A stretch of 64,000 nucleotides of DNA, from positions 1,674,001-1,738,000 of the forward strand of contig NZ_JACHWS010000001.1 of NCBI RefSeq assembly GCF_014191505.1, given 5' to 3'. This document shows, in pieces, positions 55,687-64,000 of the stretch. Under the pieces are notes generated by a model. That model searched no databases. It worked only from the letters and a program-made list of their open reading frames with translations, and had not been told where the DNA came from. The position numbers and the translations under genes were made by a program. Each line of letters begins with the position of its first letter. Positions within the stretch are counted from its first letter, which is position 1. This DNA is from Hoyosella altamirensis (GTDB lineage: Bacteria; Actinomycetota; Actinomycetes; Mycobacteriales; Mycobacteriaceae).

Positions 55687-55779
55687 GCGTGCCAGCCTAG
55701 CCTTCCCGACCGGCAGCTTCGGTGCCTGTGGACGCACCGGACACGCAAAGAATCTTGTTCCCTGGCAAGATACGTGGAC

Positions 55780-56736
55780 GTGACTGCTCCTGTGATGCTC
55801 CTCGATGGCGCTGGACTCTGGTTCCGCGCGTTCTACGGACTGCCTGAGTCCCTGACGGCACCGGACGGTCGGCCGGTCAATGCAGTCCGGGGGTTCACTG
55901 ACATGGTGGCTGCGCTGGTTCGCGCTCACCGCCCGCACCGGCTCGTAGTCTGCCTGGATAACGATTGGCGGCCGGACTTCCGAGTTGCGGCAATCCCTTC
56001 GTACAAGGCACACCGTGTTGAGGAGGCAGCCACGGGACCTGGCGAGGTCGATGTTGAAGAGGTGCCTGACTCGCTCACACCGCAGGTCGACATGATTCTC
56101 GATGTGCTCGATGCCTTCGGCATCGCCACAGCTGGCGCCGACGGCTACGAGGCCGACGACGTACTCGGCACACTCGCCGCGCGCGAGACGACGGACCCGG
56201 TCATCGTGGTGAGCGGCGACCGTGACCTTCTCCAGGTCGTGCGCGATGAGCCAGTGCCTGTACGCGTGCTCTATGTAGGACGGGGCCTGGCCAAAGCAGA
56301 ACTCTTCGGGCCCGCTGAAGTTGCGAGCAAATACGGCGTTCCCGCCGAACGTGCCGGCGCTGCCTATGCGGAACTCGCGCTTCTGCGCGGCGACCCCTCA
56401 GACGGGCTGCCCGGTGTGGCAGGTATCGGCGAGAAAACAGCCTCGAAACTACTTCTCGAGTTCGGCTCGCTCGAGGCTCTGGTCGCTGCTGCGGCCGACC
56501 CGGCGAGCACACTCGCCACCGGCGTCCGGGCGAAGATCGGCGCGGCGGCCGAGTATATCGCTGCCGCGGTTCCCGTCGTCCAGGTTGCTACGGATGCACC
56601 CGTCGCGTTCTCCAGGGAGGACGCGCTGCCTTCGGCTCCCTCTGATCGCCGCCGGGTTGCCGAGGTGGCGCAGGACTACGGCATCGAGAATGCGGTCGCG
56701 CGCCTCACGAGCGCACTCGCAGGCGAGGGTGACTGA
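55780..56736 (+). CDS. 5'-3' exonuclease family protein (Rv2090-like)
   Basis: A 318-residue relative of the DNA polymerase I 5'-nuclease domain. Metal-binding acids: [32 protein letters not shown] and [12 protein letters not shown]; then the helix-hairpin-helix [17 protein letters not shown]. Together these remove RNA primers or flaps; a stand-alone copy besides polA is normal in actinobacteria. GTG at 55780 (MTAPV) or at 55774; neither has a strong ribosome site. Ends 3 bases from the convergent aldehyde dehydrogenase stop. Confidence 0.9.
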   Translation: MTAPVMLLDGAGLWFRAFYGLPESLTAPDGRPVNAVRGFTDMVAALVRAHRPHRLVVCLDNDWRPDFRVAAIPSYKAHRVEEAATGPGEVDVEEVPDSLTPQVDMILDVLDAFGIATAGADGYEADDVLGTLAARETTDPVIVVSGDRDLLQVVRDEPVPVRVLYVGRGLAKAELFGPAEVASKYGVPAERAGAAYAELALLRGDPSDGLPGVAGIGEKTASKLLLEFGSLEALVAAAADPASTLATGVRAKIGAAAEYIAAAVPVVQVATDAPVAFSREDALPSAPSDRRRVAEVAQDYGIENAVARLTSALAGEGD

Positions 56737-56739
56737 GGC

Positions 56740-58299
56740 TCAACCGAATTCAACGCCTTGTGCCAGCGGGAGTTCACGCGAGTAATTGATAGTGTTCGTG
56801 GCACGGCGCATGTATGCCTTCCATGCGTCCGATCCCGACTCACGGCCCCCACCGGTGTGTTTCTCGCCGCCGAACGCGCCGCCGATTTCGGCACCTGATG
56901 TCCCGATGTTGACGTTAGTGATCCCGCAATCGGATCCCGCAGCGGAAAGGAATGTTTCTGCTTCACGCACATCGTTGGTGAACACAGCCGAGGCGAGTCC
57001 CTGTGGCACGGCATTATGCAGTGCAATCGCCTCATCGAATTCGGTGTACGTCATCACATACAGGATGGGCGCGAACGTCTCCTCGTGGACGATGGGCTCC
57101 TGGCCGGGCATCCGGACAAGTGCGGGGGAAACGTAGTACGCGTCAGGGGCTTCCTCGGCGTAGTGACGCTCGCCGCCACACAACAGTTCGCCGCCGCTGC
57201 TCTGTGCCTGCTGCAGTGCGGCTTTCATCGCATCGTAGGAGGTCCCCCCGATGAGCGGGCCGACGAGGACGCCCGACGAGAATGGGTTTCCGATACGCAG
57301 CGTGCTGTACGCCTTGGCGACACGCTCCGTGACTTCGTCGGCGATAGATTCGTGCACGATCAGCCTGCGCAACGTTGTGCATCGCTGCCCCGCTGTCCCC
57401 GCCGCAGCAAACACGATGCCCCGCACCGCGAGATCAATGTCCGCCGTGGGAGCGACGATCGCACCGTTATTACCCCCAAGTTCAAGCAAAGTCTTCCCGA
57501 AGCGCGCCGCGACCCGTGGCGCCACTTCCCTGCCCATCCGCACCGACCCCGTCGCGCTCACTAGAGCTGTCCGCGTGTCATCGATGAGAGCTTCGCCAAC
57601 GGCGCGCCCGCCAGGGAGGACTGAATGCAGACGCGGGTCCGTTCGGGTCTCCGCGAAGGCCTTTTTTAACAGTGAATCGCAGGCGAGCGCAGTCAGCGGT
57701 GTCTGTTCTGACGGCTTCCATACCACTGGGTTGCCGCACACCAGCGCGATGGCGGTGTTCCACGCCCACACTGCAACCGGAAAATTGAATGCTGTGATGA
57801 CGGCGGTGACACCGAGCGGGTGCCACGTCTCCATGAGCCGGTGCCCTGGCCGTTCGGATGCCATTGTGAGCCCATACAACTGGCGTGACAAACCCACCGC
57901 GAAGTCACACACGTCAATCATTTCCTGAACTTCACCCCGAGCTTCCGATTCGATCTTCCCAGCTTCGAGCGTGACGAGTTCAGCGAGATCGTTTTTGTGT
58001 TCGCGGAGATTTTCGCCGAACCGGCGCACTACTTCCCCACGTGCTGGCGCCGGGGTCACACGCCAGTCAATGAACGCTTCGGCTGCCGCGGCTACAGCAG
58101 CCTGGACATCGCCTGCGGATGCCGCCGGTATTTCGGCGACTACAGCACCGTTGATGGGCGTCCGCACTGTAAGGAGCGCAACGCTGTCCGACCCTTCCTG
58201 CAGTGATGACCGCAGCGTTACCCCGCAGCGTGCGAGCGCGTCACCTGCTCGGTCGCGTACCTGATCAATAGATGGAAGCTCACTGTGACCGTGTCCCAT
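56740..58299 (-). CDS. Aldehyde dehydrogenase, ALDH7-like (L-piperidine-6-carboxylate dehydrogenase type)
   Basis: A 519-residue NAD(P)-dependent dehydrogenase. Catalytic Cys307 in GTAGQRCTT, general base in LLELGGNNGA, FNFPVAVWAWN and KPSEQTPLTA are intact. Overall best match by eye is the family ALDH7/AmaB/pcd that oxidises piperidine-6-carboxylate in lysine catabolism, because of GGTSYDAMKAAL and GGAFGGEKHTGGGRESGSDAWKAYMRR. No lysine aminotransferase gene is adjacent. ATG at 58299 is preferred over a frame to 58329. It lies as an insert between genes that are neighbours in M. tuberculosis (Rv2090 and Rv2091c). Confidence 0.86.
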   Translation of the reverse strand: MGHGHSELPSIDQVRDRAGDALARCGVTLRSSLQEGSDSVALLTVRTPINGAVVAEIPAASAGDVQAAVAAAAEAFIDWRVTPAPARGEVVRRFGENLREHKNDLAELVTLEAGKIESEARGEVQEMIDVCDFAVGLSRQLYGLTMASERPGHRLMETWHPLGVTAVITAFNFPVAVWAWNTAIALVCGNPVVWKPSEQTPLTALACDSLLKKAFAETRTDPRLHSVLPGGRAVGEALIDDTRTALVSATGSVRMGREVAPRVAARFGKTLLELGGNNGAIVAPTADIDLAVRGIVFAAAGTAGQRCTTLRRLIVHESIADEVTERVAKAYSTLRIGNPFSSGVLVGPLIGGTSYDAMKAALQQAQSSGGELLCGGERHYAEEAPDAYYVSPALVRMPGQEPIVHEETFAPILYVMTYTEFDEAIALHNAVPQGLASAVFTNDVREAETFLSAAGSDCGITNVNIGTSGAEIGGAFGGEKHTGGGRESGSDAWKAYMRRATNTINYSRELPLAQGVEFG

Positions 58300-58362
58300 A
58301 CGTCCATTCTGCCGATCATGATGCGGCACGGCCAGACGGATTCCCTGACTGGTGATCTGGTG

Positions 58363-58890
58363 TCAGTACGGGTTACCGACTTCGTACTCGCCATTGTCGT
58401 TCAGGACCGTCACTTCGACGCGGCGGGGTTCACCGTCGACCGTCACAAGGCAGGTGAAAACCGAACCGCTGCGCACCTCTTGATTGGCAGGACAATCTAC
58501 CGCGCCGACGCTCCCCGCCCGGTACACGTCGGTGATGATTTGCGCGACACCTGCTTCGACCGCGCCCCGCTCGAACGTCTGGCTGACGAGGAGACCGCCT
58601 CCTGGCCACACGAAACCAAGGAGCAGCAGGGCCCCCACGATGACTAGTCCCGCTCCGGCTAGGAGGACCGCTGCGAGGGTCTTCCGCGAGCCGTTCGACT
58701 CACTGTCCCGGCCGGTCCCGGGCGTTGCTGGCGTGGGCTTTCCTGGCTGGGTGGTGGGCGCCGCGGCCGGTGGCGGCGGATAGCCGTAGGGCTGCTCCGC
58801 GGGCGGCGGTACTGGTTGCCCGTAACCGCCAAGACCTTGCGGCTCGCCGCTGCCGCCGCGTGACCATGGATCGTAATTGGGATCAGACAC
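58363..58890 (-). CDS. Membrane protein with DUF4333 domain (Rv2091c-like)
   Basis: A 175-residue protein: a Pro/Gly/Tyr-rich cytoplasmic N-terminus (about 1-67), one membrane helix (about 71-93: LAAVLLAGAGLVIVGALLLL) and an extracytoplasmic DUF4333 domain with DCPANQEVRSGSVFTCLV, a pattern in which two cysteines probably form a disulfide. Function unknown. GTG start at 58890, 8 bases downstream of the helY stop, so it may be the last gene of the helY operon. Confidence 0.85.
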   Translation of the reverse strand: MSDPNYDPWSRGGSGEPQGLGGYGQPVPPPAEQPYGYPPPPAAAPTTQPGKPTPATPGTGRDSESNGSRKTLAAVLLAGAGLVIVGALLLLGFVWPGGGLLVSQTFERGAVEAGVAQIITDVYRAGSVGAVDCPANQEVRSGSVFTCLVTVDGEPRRVEVTVLNDNGEYEVGNPY

Positions 58891-58898
58891 GTCCGCCC

Positions 58899-61634
58899 CT
58901 ACTCGTCAGCATCTACGGCGACTACTCCACGACGCACGGCCGCGATGGCTTTCCCTGCGGTTGACCTTACCTCCCGGTCCGGGGCGGCTATCCGGATCTG
59001 GTCCAGCAAATCAATGAGTTGCCGACACCAGCGCACGAAGTCCCCGGCGGAGATTTCGTTCGCTGCAAGCAGCGCTTCAACGAGCGGCGCCTCTGTGGCC
59101 CAGAGGTACGCGGCGTGCACGAAACCAGCGTCTGGTTCACGCATTGTCGGCAGCTTGTGCCTCAGCTCGTCTGAATGGATTTCCTCCCAGATGCGCATCG
59201 TGTCCGCCAGCGAGCGCCGCAGCGGCGCAGTGGGCACATGACCTGCTGTGACGCCTTCTCTGCGGGTCTCGAAAACGACGGCCGACACGGTTGCGGCAAG
59301 CTCGGCCGGGCCAAGACCTTTCCAGATTCCGCGGCGCAGCGCCTCAGCCACGAGCAAGTCACTTTCGCTGTAGATCCGGCTCAGCCACTCGCCCTCTTCA
59401 GTGACAGTGGAATCGGCGGTGTCGCTCGCCTCACTGACGTACCCGCGCTCGGTCAATAATGTGACGATCCGGTCGAACGTTCGGGCCAGCGAGGAAGAAG
59501 CGAGGTTCATCTGCCGCCGCAGCCGGTCGGTGTCAGCCTTGAGCCTGTCGTACCGCTCGAACCAGCGTGCGTGCTCTTCCCGCTCCTCACAGCTGTGACA
59601 GGGATGCGCTTTCAGCGTGCGCCGCATCCGGGCAAGTTCCTTGTCGTTCGCCGCTGCGGCCTTCTTGCCCTTCCGGCCCGGCGCCCGGTGTGGCGGCGTA
59701 TACCCCAGGTTCCGCAATGTGGAGGCAAGGTCGCGCCGGACCTGAGCGGAGCGGAAGTCGATATGCCGCGGCAGCCGCACAGCACCGAGCGTCTGCACGG
59801 GGATCGGAAAATCACGTAGTGTGACTCGCCCCGCCCAGGCGGAATCGGTGATCACCAGCGGGCGAGGATCATCGAACTCACGATCGGGCTCTACCACTGC
59901 CGCCACGCCGGCCCGCCGCCCGCTGGGAATTACAATGACGTCCCCGCGCCGGAGCTTGACCAGTGACGACGCCGCGGCGTCCCGGCGTTCCGCGGTGGCG
60001 CTGCGCTCCAGATCCTTCTCACGCTGAGAAATGCCGCGACGCAGTCGCGCGTACTCAGCGAAGTCGCCCAGGTGGCAGTCGACGCGGCCTTCAAGCCGTT
60101 CGAGTTCGCGCTCGTTTCGTTCGACGGTCCGCGCGGCACCCACAACCGATCTGTCGGTCTGAAACTGCGCGAACGACCGCTCCAGTAGTGCGCGGGCATC
60201 TTCCGCTGGTCGCTGACGAAGCAGGTTGATCGCCATGTTGTAACCGGGCGCGAATGAACTGCGAAGCGGAAATGTCCGGGTCGAGGCGAGACCTGCGACC
60301 ATTTCCGGGTCGACGCCAGGCTGCCACAACACAACAGCGTGGCCCTCGATGTCAATTCCCCGCCGCCCCGCGCGCCCGGTCAGCTGCGTGTACTCACCCG
60401 GCGTCAGGTCCGCGTGCGTGTCACCGTTGAATTTGACCAGGCTTTCGAGGACCACAGTGCGCGCGGGCATGTTGATTCCCAGCGCAAGCGTTTCCGTTGC
60501 GAAAACAGCGCGAACAAGCCCTTTGACGAAGAGTTCTTCCACAGTGTGCCGGAACGCGGGCAGCATGCCAGCATGATGCGCCGCGATGCCTCTCTCGAGC
60601 GCAGTGCACCAACCTGAGAAACCCAGAACCTGCAGGTCAGCTGGAGGCAGTTCCCCAGTGTGCCTGGTGATGATCGCGCGGATCTCTTTCGCTTCCGCTT
60701 CTGTCGTCAGAGCCAGCCCGGCCCGGACACATTGGCCGACCGCCGCATCACAGCCCGCGCGGCTGAAGACGAACGTGATCGCGGGGAGCAAGCCCTCGCC
60801 GTCGAGCCGCGCAATGATCTCCGCGCGGCCAGGAGGCCGGAACCGGGCACCGTTGCCGCCCCTGAAGCGTCCCCTGTCGCGGTTCGACTGCCGATAGTGA
60901 CCACGCTCTGCCCCGGCGGCGGCGAGGCGTTTGCGCACATGCACAAGGAGATCGGGGTTCAGCGCGCGCGAGCCTTTCCCCGTTGAACGACTCGGAAAGA
61001 GATCTAGCAGTCGTGGACCTACGAGCATGTGCTGCCACAGTGGCACAGGGCGCGTTTCATCGACGATGACCGTCGTGTCGCCGCGAACGGTTTCCATCCA
61101 GGCGCCGAATTCCTCGGCATTGCTGACAGTCGCGGACAAGCTGACTAGCGCCACATCATCCGCGAGGTGAAGGATCACTTCCTCCCACACTGCCCCACGG
61201 AAACGGTCGGCGAGGAAGTGCACTTCGTCCATCACCACGTGTGACAATCCGCGCAGCGTATCGGACCCGGCGTACAGCATGTTCCGGAGAACTTCGGTCG
61301 TCATGACCACAACCGGGGCTTCCGAGTTGATGCTTTGATCCCCGGTGAGGAGCCCGACTGTGTCCCTGTCGTACCGCGCGACGAGATCGTTGTACTTCTG
61401 GTTCGACAGCGCCTTGATCGGAGTCGTGTAGAAGCATTTGCGGCCCGAGCTCAATGCCAGGTGAACCGCGAATTCCCCCACAACTGTCTTGCCTGCCCCA
61501 GTTGGGGCGCATACCAGCACGCCGTGGCCGCCCTCGAGCGCGTCACACGCACGAACCTGGAAGGGGTCCATGGGGAATGGCAGCATAGCGGCGAACGCAG
61601 CGCGTTCCGTCTGCGGGTTCTGCGCTTCACTCAC
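58899..61634 (-). CDS. helY: ATP-dependent RNA/DNA helicase HelY (Ski2-like)
   Basis: A 911-residue superfamily 2 helicase. Motif [23 protein letters not shown] (DEVH box), [21 protein letters not shown] and [16 protein letters not shown] are intact; a large C-terminal DSHCT-like domain follows ([18 protein letters not shown]). Ski2/Mtr4-like helicases unwind structured RNA; the mycobacterial gene is called helY (Rv2092c). GTG start overlaps the tatC stop (GTGA), so it is translationally coupled with tatC. Confidence 0.94.
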   Translation of the reverse strand: MSEAQNPQTERAAFAAMLPFPMDPFQVRACDALEGGHGVLVCAPTGAGKTVVGEFAVHLALSSGRKCFYTTPIKALSNQKYNDLVARYDRDTVGLLTGDQSINSEAPVVVMTTEVLRNMLYAGSDTLRGLSHVVMDEVHFLADRFRGAVWEEVILHLADDVALVSLSATVSNAEEFGAWMETVRGDTTVIVDETRPVPLWQHMLVGPRLLDLFPSRSTGKGSRALNPDLLVHVRKRLAAAGAERGHYRQSNRDRGRFRGGNGARFRPPGRAEIIARLDGEGLLPAITFVFSRAGCDAAVGQCVRAGLALTTEAEAKEIRAIITRHTGELPPADLQVLGFSGWCTALERGIAAHHAGMLPAFRHTVEELFVKGLVRAVFATETLALGINMPARTVVLESLVKFNGDTHADLTPGEYTQLTGRAGRRGIDIEGHAVVLWQPGVDPEMVAGLASTRTFPLRSSFAPGYNMAINLLRQRPAEDARALLERSFAQFQTDRSVVGAARTVERNERELERLEGRVDCHLGDFAEYARLRRGISQREKDLERSATAERRDAAASSLVKLRRGDVIVIPSGRRAGVAAVVEPDREFDDPRPLVITDSAWAGRVTLRDFPIPVQTLGAVRLPRHIDFRSAQVRRDLASTLRNLGYTPPHRAPGRKGKKAAAANDKELARMRRTLKAHPCHSCEEREEHARWFERYDRLKADTDRLRRQMNLASSSLARTFDRIVTLLTERGYVSEASDTADSTVTEEGEWLSRIYSESDLLVAEALRRGIWKGLGPAELAATVSAVVFETRREGVTAGHVPTAPLRRSLADTMRIWEEIHSDELRHKLPTMREPDAGFVHAAYLWATEAPLVEALLAANEISAGDFVRWCRQLIDLLDQIRIAAPDREVRSTAGKAIAAVRRGVVAVDADE

Positions 61635-62545
61635 TTCGTTCTGGTCGCCTTGTCTTCGTCGAGTGGTGCGGCCGGTCCCACCGGTGCCGCTTCGTCGTCA
61701 CCGATATCTCCGAACTGTTCGAAGTGCTTGCGCGCCTTGCGACGGTCATGGAGCCGCGAGGCCTGCACGGCAGCTTCGAAGAGGACCGTCAGCACCAGGG
61801 CCAGTGCGAGCATCGAGAAGGGGTCGTGGGGCGTGACGATCGCGGCGAAAACGAATAGGGAAAAGATCAGGCCCCGGCGCCATGCCTTCAGCTTCGCGTA
61901 CGGCAGAACGCCTACGCGGTTCAGCATCACAATCAGCAACGGAAGTTCGAAACTCACCCCGAAAATGATGATCAATCGAATGATGAAGCCGAAATACTCC
62001 TGGCCACTCAGTGCTGTGACCTGCACATTGTCACCGATTGTGAGCAGGAAGCTAAGAGCGTAGGCAACCAGGTAGTACGCGAGGACCGCACCACCGATGA
62101 AGAGAGCGGCCCCGCAGGCGACGAAAGTCATTGCAAGGCGTCGCTCATTGCGGTGCAGCGCCGGCACGATGAACGCCCAGATTTGGTACAGCCACACCGG
62201 GCAGGCCACGACGATCCCCGCGGTGACCGCTACTTTCAGGCGCAGCATGAATTGCTCGAAGGGGCCGGTCGCCAGCAGGCGGCAGCCATCCGCGCCGCCC
62301 GATGTCAGATCAGCACGGCTTTCAGGCGGGAGTGCGCAATAAGGGCCACGCAGCAACTCACCAAGCGATTCGAGGCCGAAAACCTGATAGGAATACCAGA
62401 AGAACGCCAGCGCCGTCGTCACGATCACAGCGGCAAGCGACACCAGCAAGCGGGTGCGCAACTCATAGAGGTGCTCGACCAGCGGCATGGTGCCGTCCGG
62501 ATTAGCCCTGCGCTTTCTGCGCCGGGAGGTAAGAGGCAAACGCAC
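61631..62545 (-). CDS. tatC: Twin-arginine translocase subunit TatC
   Basis: A 304-residue TatC with six membrane helices. [15 protein letters not shown] is the signal-recognition start of the conserved part, and the [16 protein letters not shown] segment follows the first loop. TatC forms the receptor for folded RR-signal proteins such as the DUF1906 protein in this window. A basic N-terminal extension of 19 residues precedes the core, as in mycobacteria; GTG start at 62545. In order tatA, tatC, helY as in M. tuberculosis. Confidence 0.95.
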   Translation of the reverse strand: MRLPLTSRRRKRRANPDGTMPLVEHLYELRTRLLVSLAAVIVTTALAFFWYSYQVFGLESLGELLRGPYCALPPESRADLTSGGADGCRLLATGPFEQFMLRLKVAVTAGIVVACPVWLYQIWAFIVPALHRNERRLAMTFVACGAALFIGGAVLAYYLVAYALSFLLTIGDNVQVTALSGQEYFGFIIRLIIIFGVSFELPLLIVMLNRVGVLPYAKLKAWRRGLIFSLFVFAAIVTPHDPFSMLALALVLTVLFEAAVQASRLHDRRKARKHFEQFGDIGDDEAAPVGPAAPLDEDKATRTK

Positions 62546-62629
62546 CGTTGTACTTCTTCTGACGAAGGGGCGGGGAACTCAGCTTCCAGTCCGGCCGAAC
62601 ACAACGTTCCGCCGTGAGTAATTCCGCCG

Positions 62630-62929
62630 TTACGACTGCTGGCCCGCTTGCGGCGTACCCGGCCGCGGCTCCGCGGTCTGTGGATCCGCCGTTTGACCGT
62701 CCACGGACTGCGCGCGCTGCTCAGGCGCCGATGTCAGCTGCGGCGGCTCCTGCTTCGCCTGCTCACCCTGCTTCTGGTCGCCCTCATGCTGCATCTCCTT
62801 GATCTCAGTCTTGAAGATCCGCAGTGAACGCCCCAGTCCGCGAGCAGCATCCGGCAGCCGCTTCGACCCGAACAAGATCACGGCAATCAGAAGAACGATC
62901 AGCCAATGCCACAGGCTCATTGCACCCAC
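62630..62929 (-). CDS. tatA: Twin-arginine translocase subunit TatA
   Basis: A 99-residue TatA: one N-terminal membrane helix ([20 protein letters not shown]), the hinge FGSKRLPD and an amphipathic helix ([18 protein letters not shown]), then a long polar tail rich in Gln/Pro. GTG at 62929 is chosen because GGGAGG lies 7 bases before; the ATG three codons later is too far from it. TatA multimers form the Tat pore. 84 bases before tatC. Confidence 0.94.
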   Translation of the reverse strand: MGAMSLWHWLIVLLIAVILFGSKRLPDAARGLGRSLRIFKTEIKEMQHEGDQKQGEQAKQEPPQLTSAPEQRAQSVDGQTADPQTAEPRPGTPQAGQQS

Positions 62930-63044
62930 GATTTAGCCTCCCAATCAAGTCTCTCTAGCGATGCTACCGGAGTTTCCCTTTCGCACCGGCCCGGCGGGTG
63001 AAGCGTTCATAGAAGGTTCACGCGTCAATTAGGGCTGCCACCCC

Positions 63045-64000
63045 TCAACCGTACGCTGCCAGGCCAGCATTGGCGTATGCCGCAAGGCCCGCCTCGGCGC
63101 GTTGCTGCACTCGTTCCACCAGCTCGGGCGGCGACACAACCGCAACGTGCGACCCGAAACCCACGAGCAAACGCGCCATCCAGTCACTGCTCGCAAAACG
63201 CATAGACCCAGTGATCCATCCGTCACTGTCGGGCTCGCCGGTGTGCTCCACCGGATAGTAATCAAGGAACCATGCCGCCTCGGGCGCAATCCGGAGCGTC
63301 GCCACCGGCAGTGTCGCGTCGTCACTGAAGAGTCCAGTGCCGATCTCACCGCGCGCTCCTTCGGGCACCACCGCAGGCTCGTCCAGGACGGTCGCATCAT
63401 CGATTCGATCGAAGCGGAACAAACGCACGCCCTCCGCCATCCGGCACCACGCTTGCAGATAGCTCTGATCGTCGACGAGGAGCGTCCGGATCGGATCGAC
63501 CACCCGCTCAGTAAGGGCGTCTCGGGACGCGGAGTAGTAACGCAGCCGCAGCGCCCTGCCATCCAGTACCGCTTCCCGCGCGGCCGCGGCGGCGTCGCTG
63601 TCACCGACCGCGGGTTTGGCGGTTTCATCCCGTTCCTTCGACGCGACGCCAGCAGCGGCTTCAATCTTCGCGATCGCGCTCTGCGCCGCCGCGGGGTCGA
63701 CCATCCCGGGCTGATCCAGCAAAGCGCGCAAGCCCACCAGCAACGCTGTCGCTTCCGGTGACGTCAAGCGCAGTGGACGTTCCATGCCTGCGGAAAACGT
63801 CACCGATACTGTCGAGTCCTCGAACGACAGATCAATCAGGTCGCCCGGTCCGTAGCCGGGCAAACCACACAGCCACAGCAGATTCAGGTCGCGCATCAAA
63901 TCACGCTGGTTGACACCAAATTCAGAAGCCAGCTCTGTCTTGCTAATACCCGGATTTGCGAGCAGATACGGGACCAAGTTCAGCAGCCTAACCAGCCGGG
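63045..64000 (-). CDS. pafC: WYL-domain transcriptional regulator PafC (5' end outside window)
   Basis: At least 318 residues are seen; the open frame continues beyond base 64000 with RLVRLLNLVPYLLANPGISK, so the true start is outside. It has an N-terminal winged-helix (to about 60) and a WYL domain (LRLRYYSASRDALTERVVDPI) with a C-terminal WCX-like part (AAWFLDYYPVEHT, RFASSDWMARLLVGFGS). PafBC is a heterodimer that activates the LexA-independent mycobacterial DNA-damage response. Neighbour tatA and synteny (Rv2095c) support PafC; pafB should lie just upstream. The stop lies 115 bases before tatA. Confidence 0.92.
   Translation of the reverse strand, partial: RLVRLLNLVPYLLANPGISKTELASEFGVNQRDLMRDLNLLWLCGLPGYGPGDLIDLSFEDSTVSVTFSAGMERPLRLTSPEATALLVGLRALLDQPGMVDPAAAQSAIAKIEAAAGVASKERDETAKPAVGDSDAAAAAREAVLDGRALRLRYYSASRDALTERVVDPIRTLLVDDQSYLQAWCRMAEGVRLFRFDRIDDATVLDEPAVVPEGARGEIGTGLFSDDATLPVATLRIAPEAAWFLDYYPVEHTGEPDSDGWITGSMRFASSDWMARLLVGFGSHVAVVSPPELVERVQQRAEAGLAAYANAGLAAYG

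Overview
The window is a dense, high-GC (low 60s percent by eye) actinobacterial chromosome segment with ATG/GTG starts, many ATGA/GTGA gene overlaps and no rRNA, tRNA, transposase or prophage genes that I can see. Gene content and order closely follow the Mycobacterium tuberculosis stretch Rv2049c to Rv2096c (zinc-finger protein, rbpA, ppm1, amidohydrolase, fxsA ... cobN, cobG, cobH, cobIJ ... cobK, cobM, cobL, SDR, F420 protein ... pepQ-like peptidase, 5'-3' exonuclease, DUF4333 protein, helY, tatC, tatA, pafC). This points to the order Mycobacteriales (mycolic-acid actinomycetes), but a genus other than Mycobacterium, because many unrelated blocks sit between the conserved ones. The genus cannot be fixed from the sequence alone.

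Layout. 1-522: end of a urease operon (ureB partial, ureA). 766-5941: LemA, a membrane M48 metalloprotease and a membrane-embedded patatin-like phospholipase. 6005-11640: alpha/beta hydrolase, SRPBCC protein, deaminase-type amidohydrolase, membrane phosphodiesterase and MBL-fold hydrolase. 11632-17312: the Rv2049c-Rv2053c-like block with rbpA (transcription), ppm1 and lnt (polyprenol-phosphate-mannose synthesis and lipoprotein N-acylation), a YtcJ-like amidohydrolase and fxsA. 17387-25261: two-component system, tldD/tldE peptidase pair, hydrolase, an unlisted 58-residue membrane protein, F420/flavin PPOX protein, sugar-type ABC ATPase and a small membrane protein.

25394-53328 is the aerobic cobalamin region: cobN, cobG, cobH-cobIJ, and an SDR-cobL-cobM-cobK operon. 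It is broken up by inserted blocks: a decayed 3-oxoacid CoA-transferase fragment, a LysR/YeiH pair, a GAF-LuxR regulator with an MHS transporter and an acyl-CoA ligase, and a complete copper-resistance system. The copper system has two halves (DUF305 lipoprotein, copZ, copA, csoR; and a lipoprotein plus copB) that flank cobH-cobIJ. Each half starts at a matching TACCC-N5-GGGTA palindrome, the likely CsoR operator.

46395-49818 holds a DUF457 membrane protein, a GNAT acetyltransferase, a Tat-exported DUF1906 protein and a YdcF-type protein. 53360-64000 holds an F420-type reductase, a DsbA-like thiol protein, an M24 peptidase, the 5'-3' exonuclease domain protein, an aldehyde dehydrogenase, DUF4333 protein, helicase HelY, TatC, TatA and the start-truncated PafC. 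No intergenic stretch longer than about 250 bases is left without a gene.

I did not find a clear anti-phage or wholly novel system. The best leads are the copper modules wrapped around cobH-cobIJ with paired operators, the LemA-M48-patatin membrane module, the GAF-LuxR/MHS/ligase block with a shared promoter element, and the 58-residue membrane protein.
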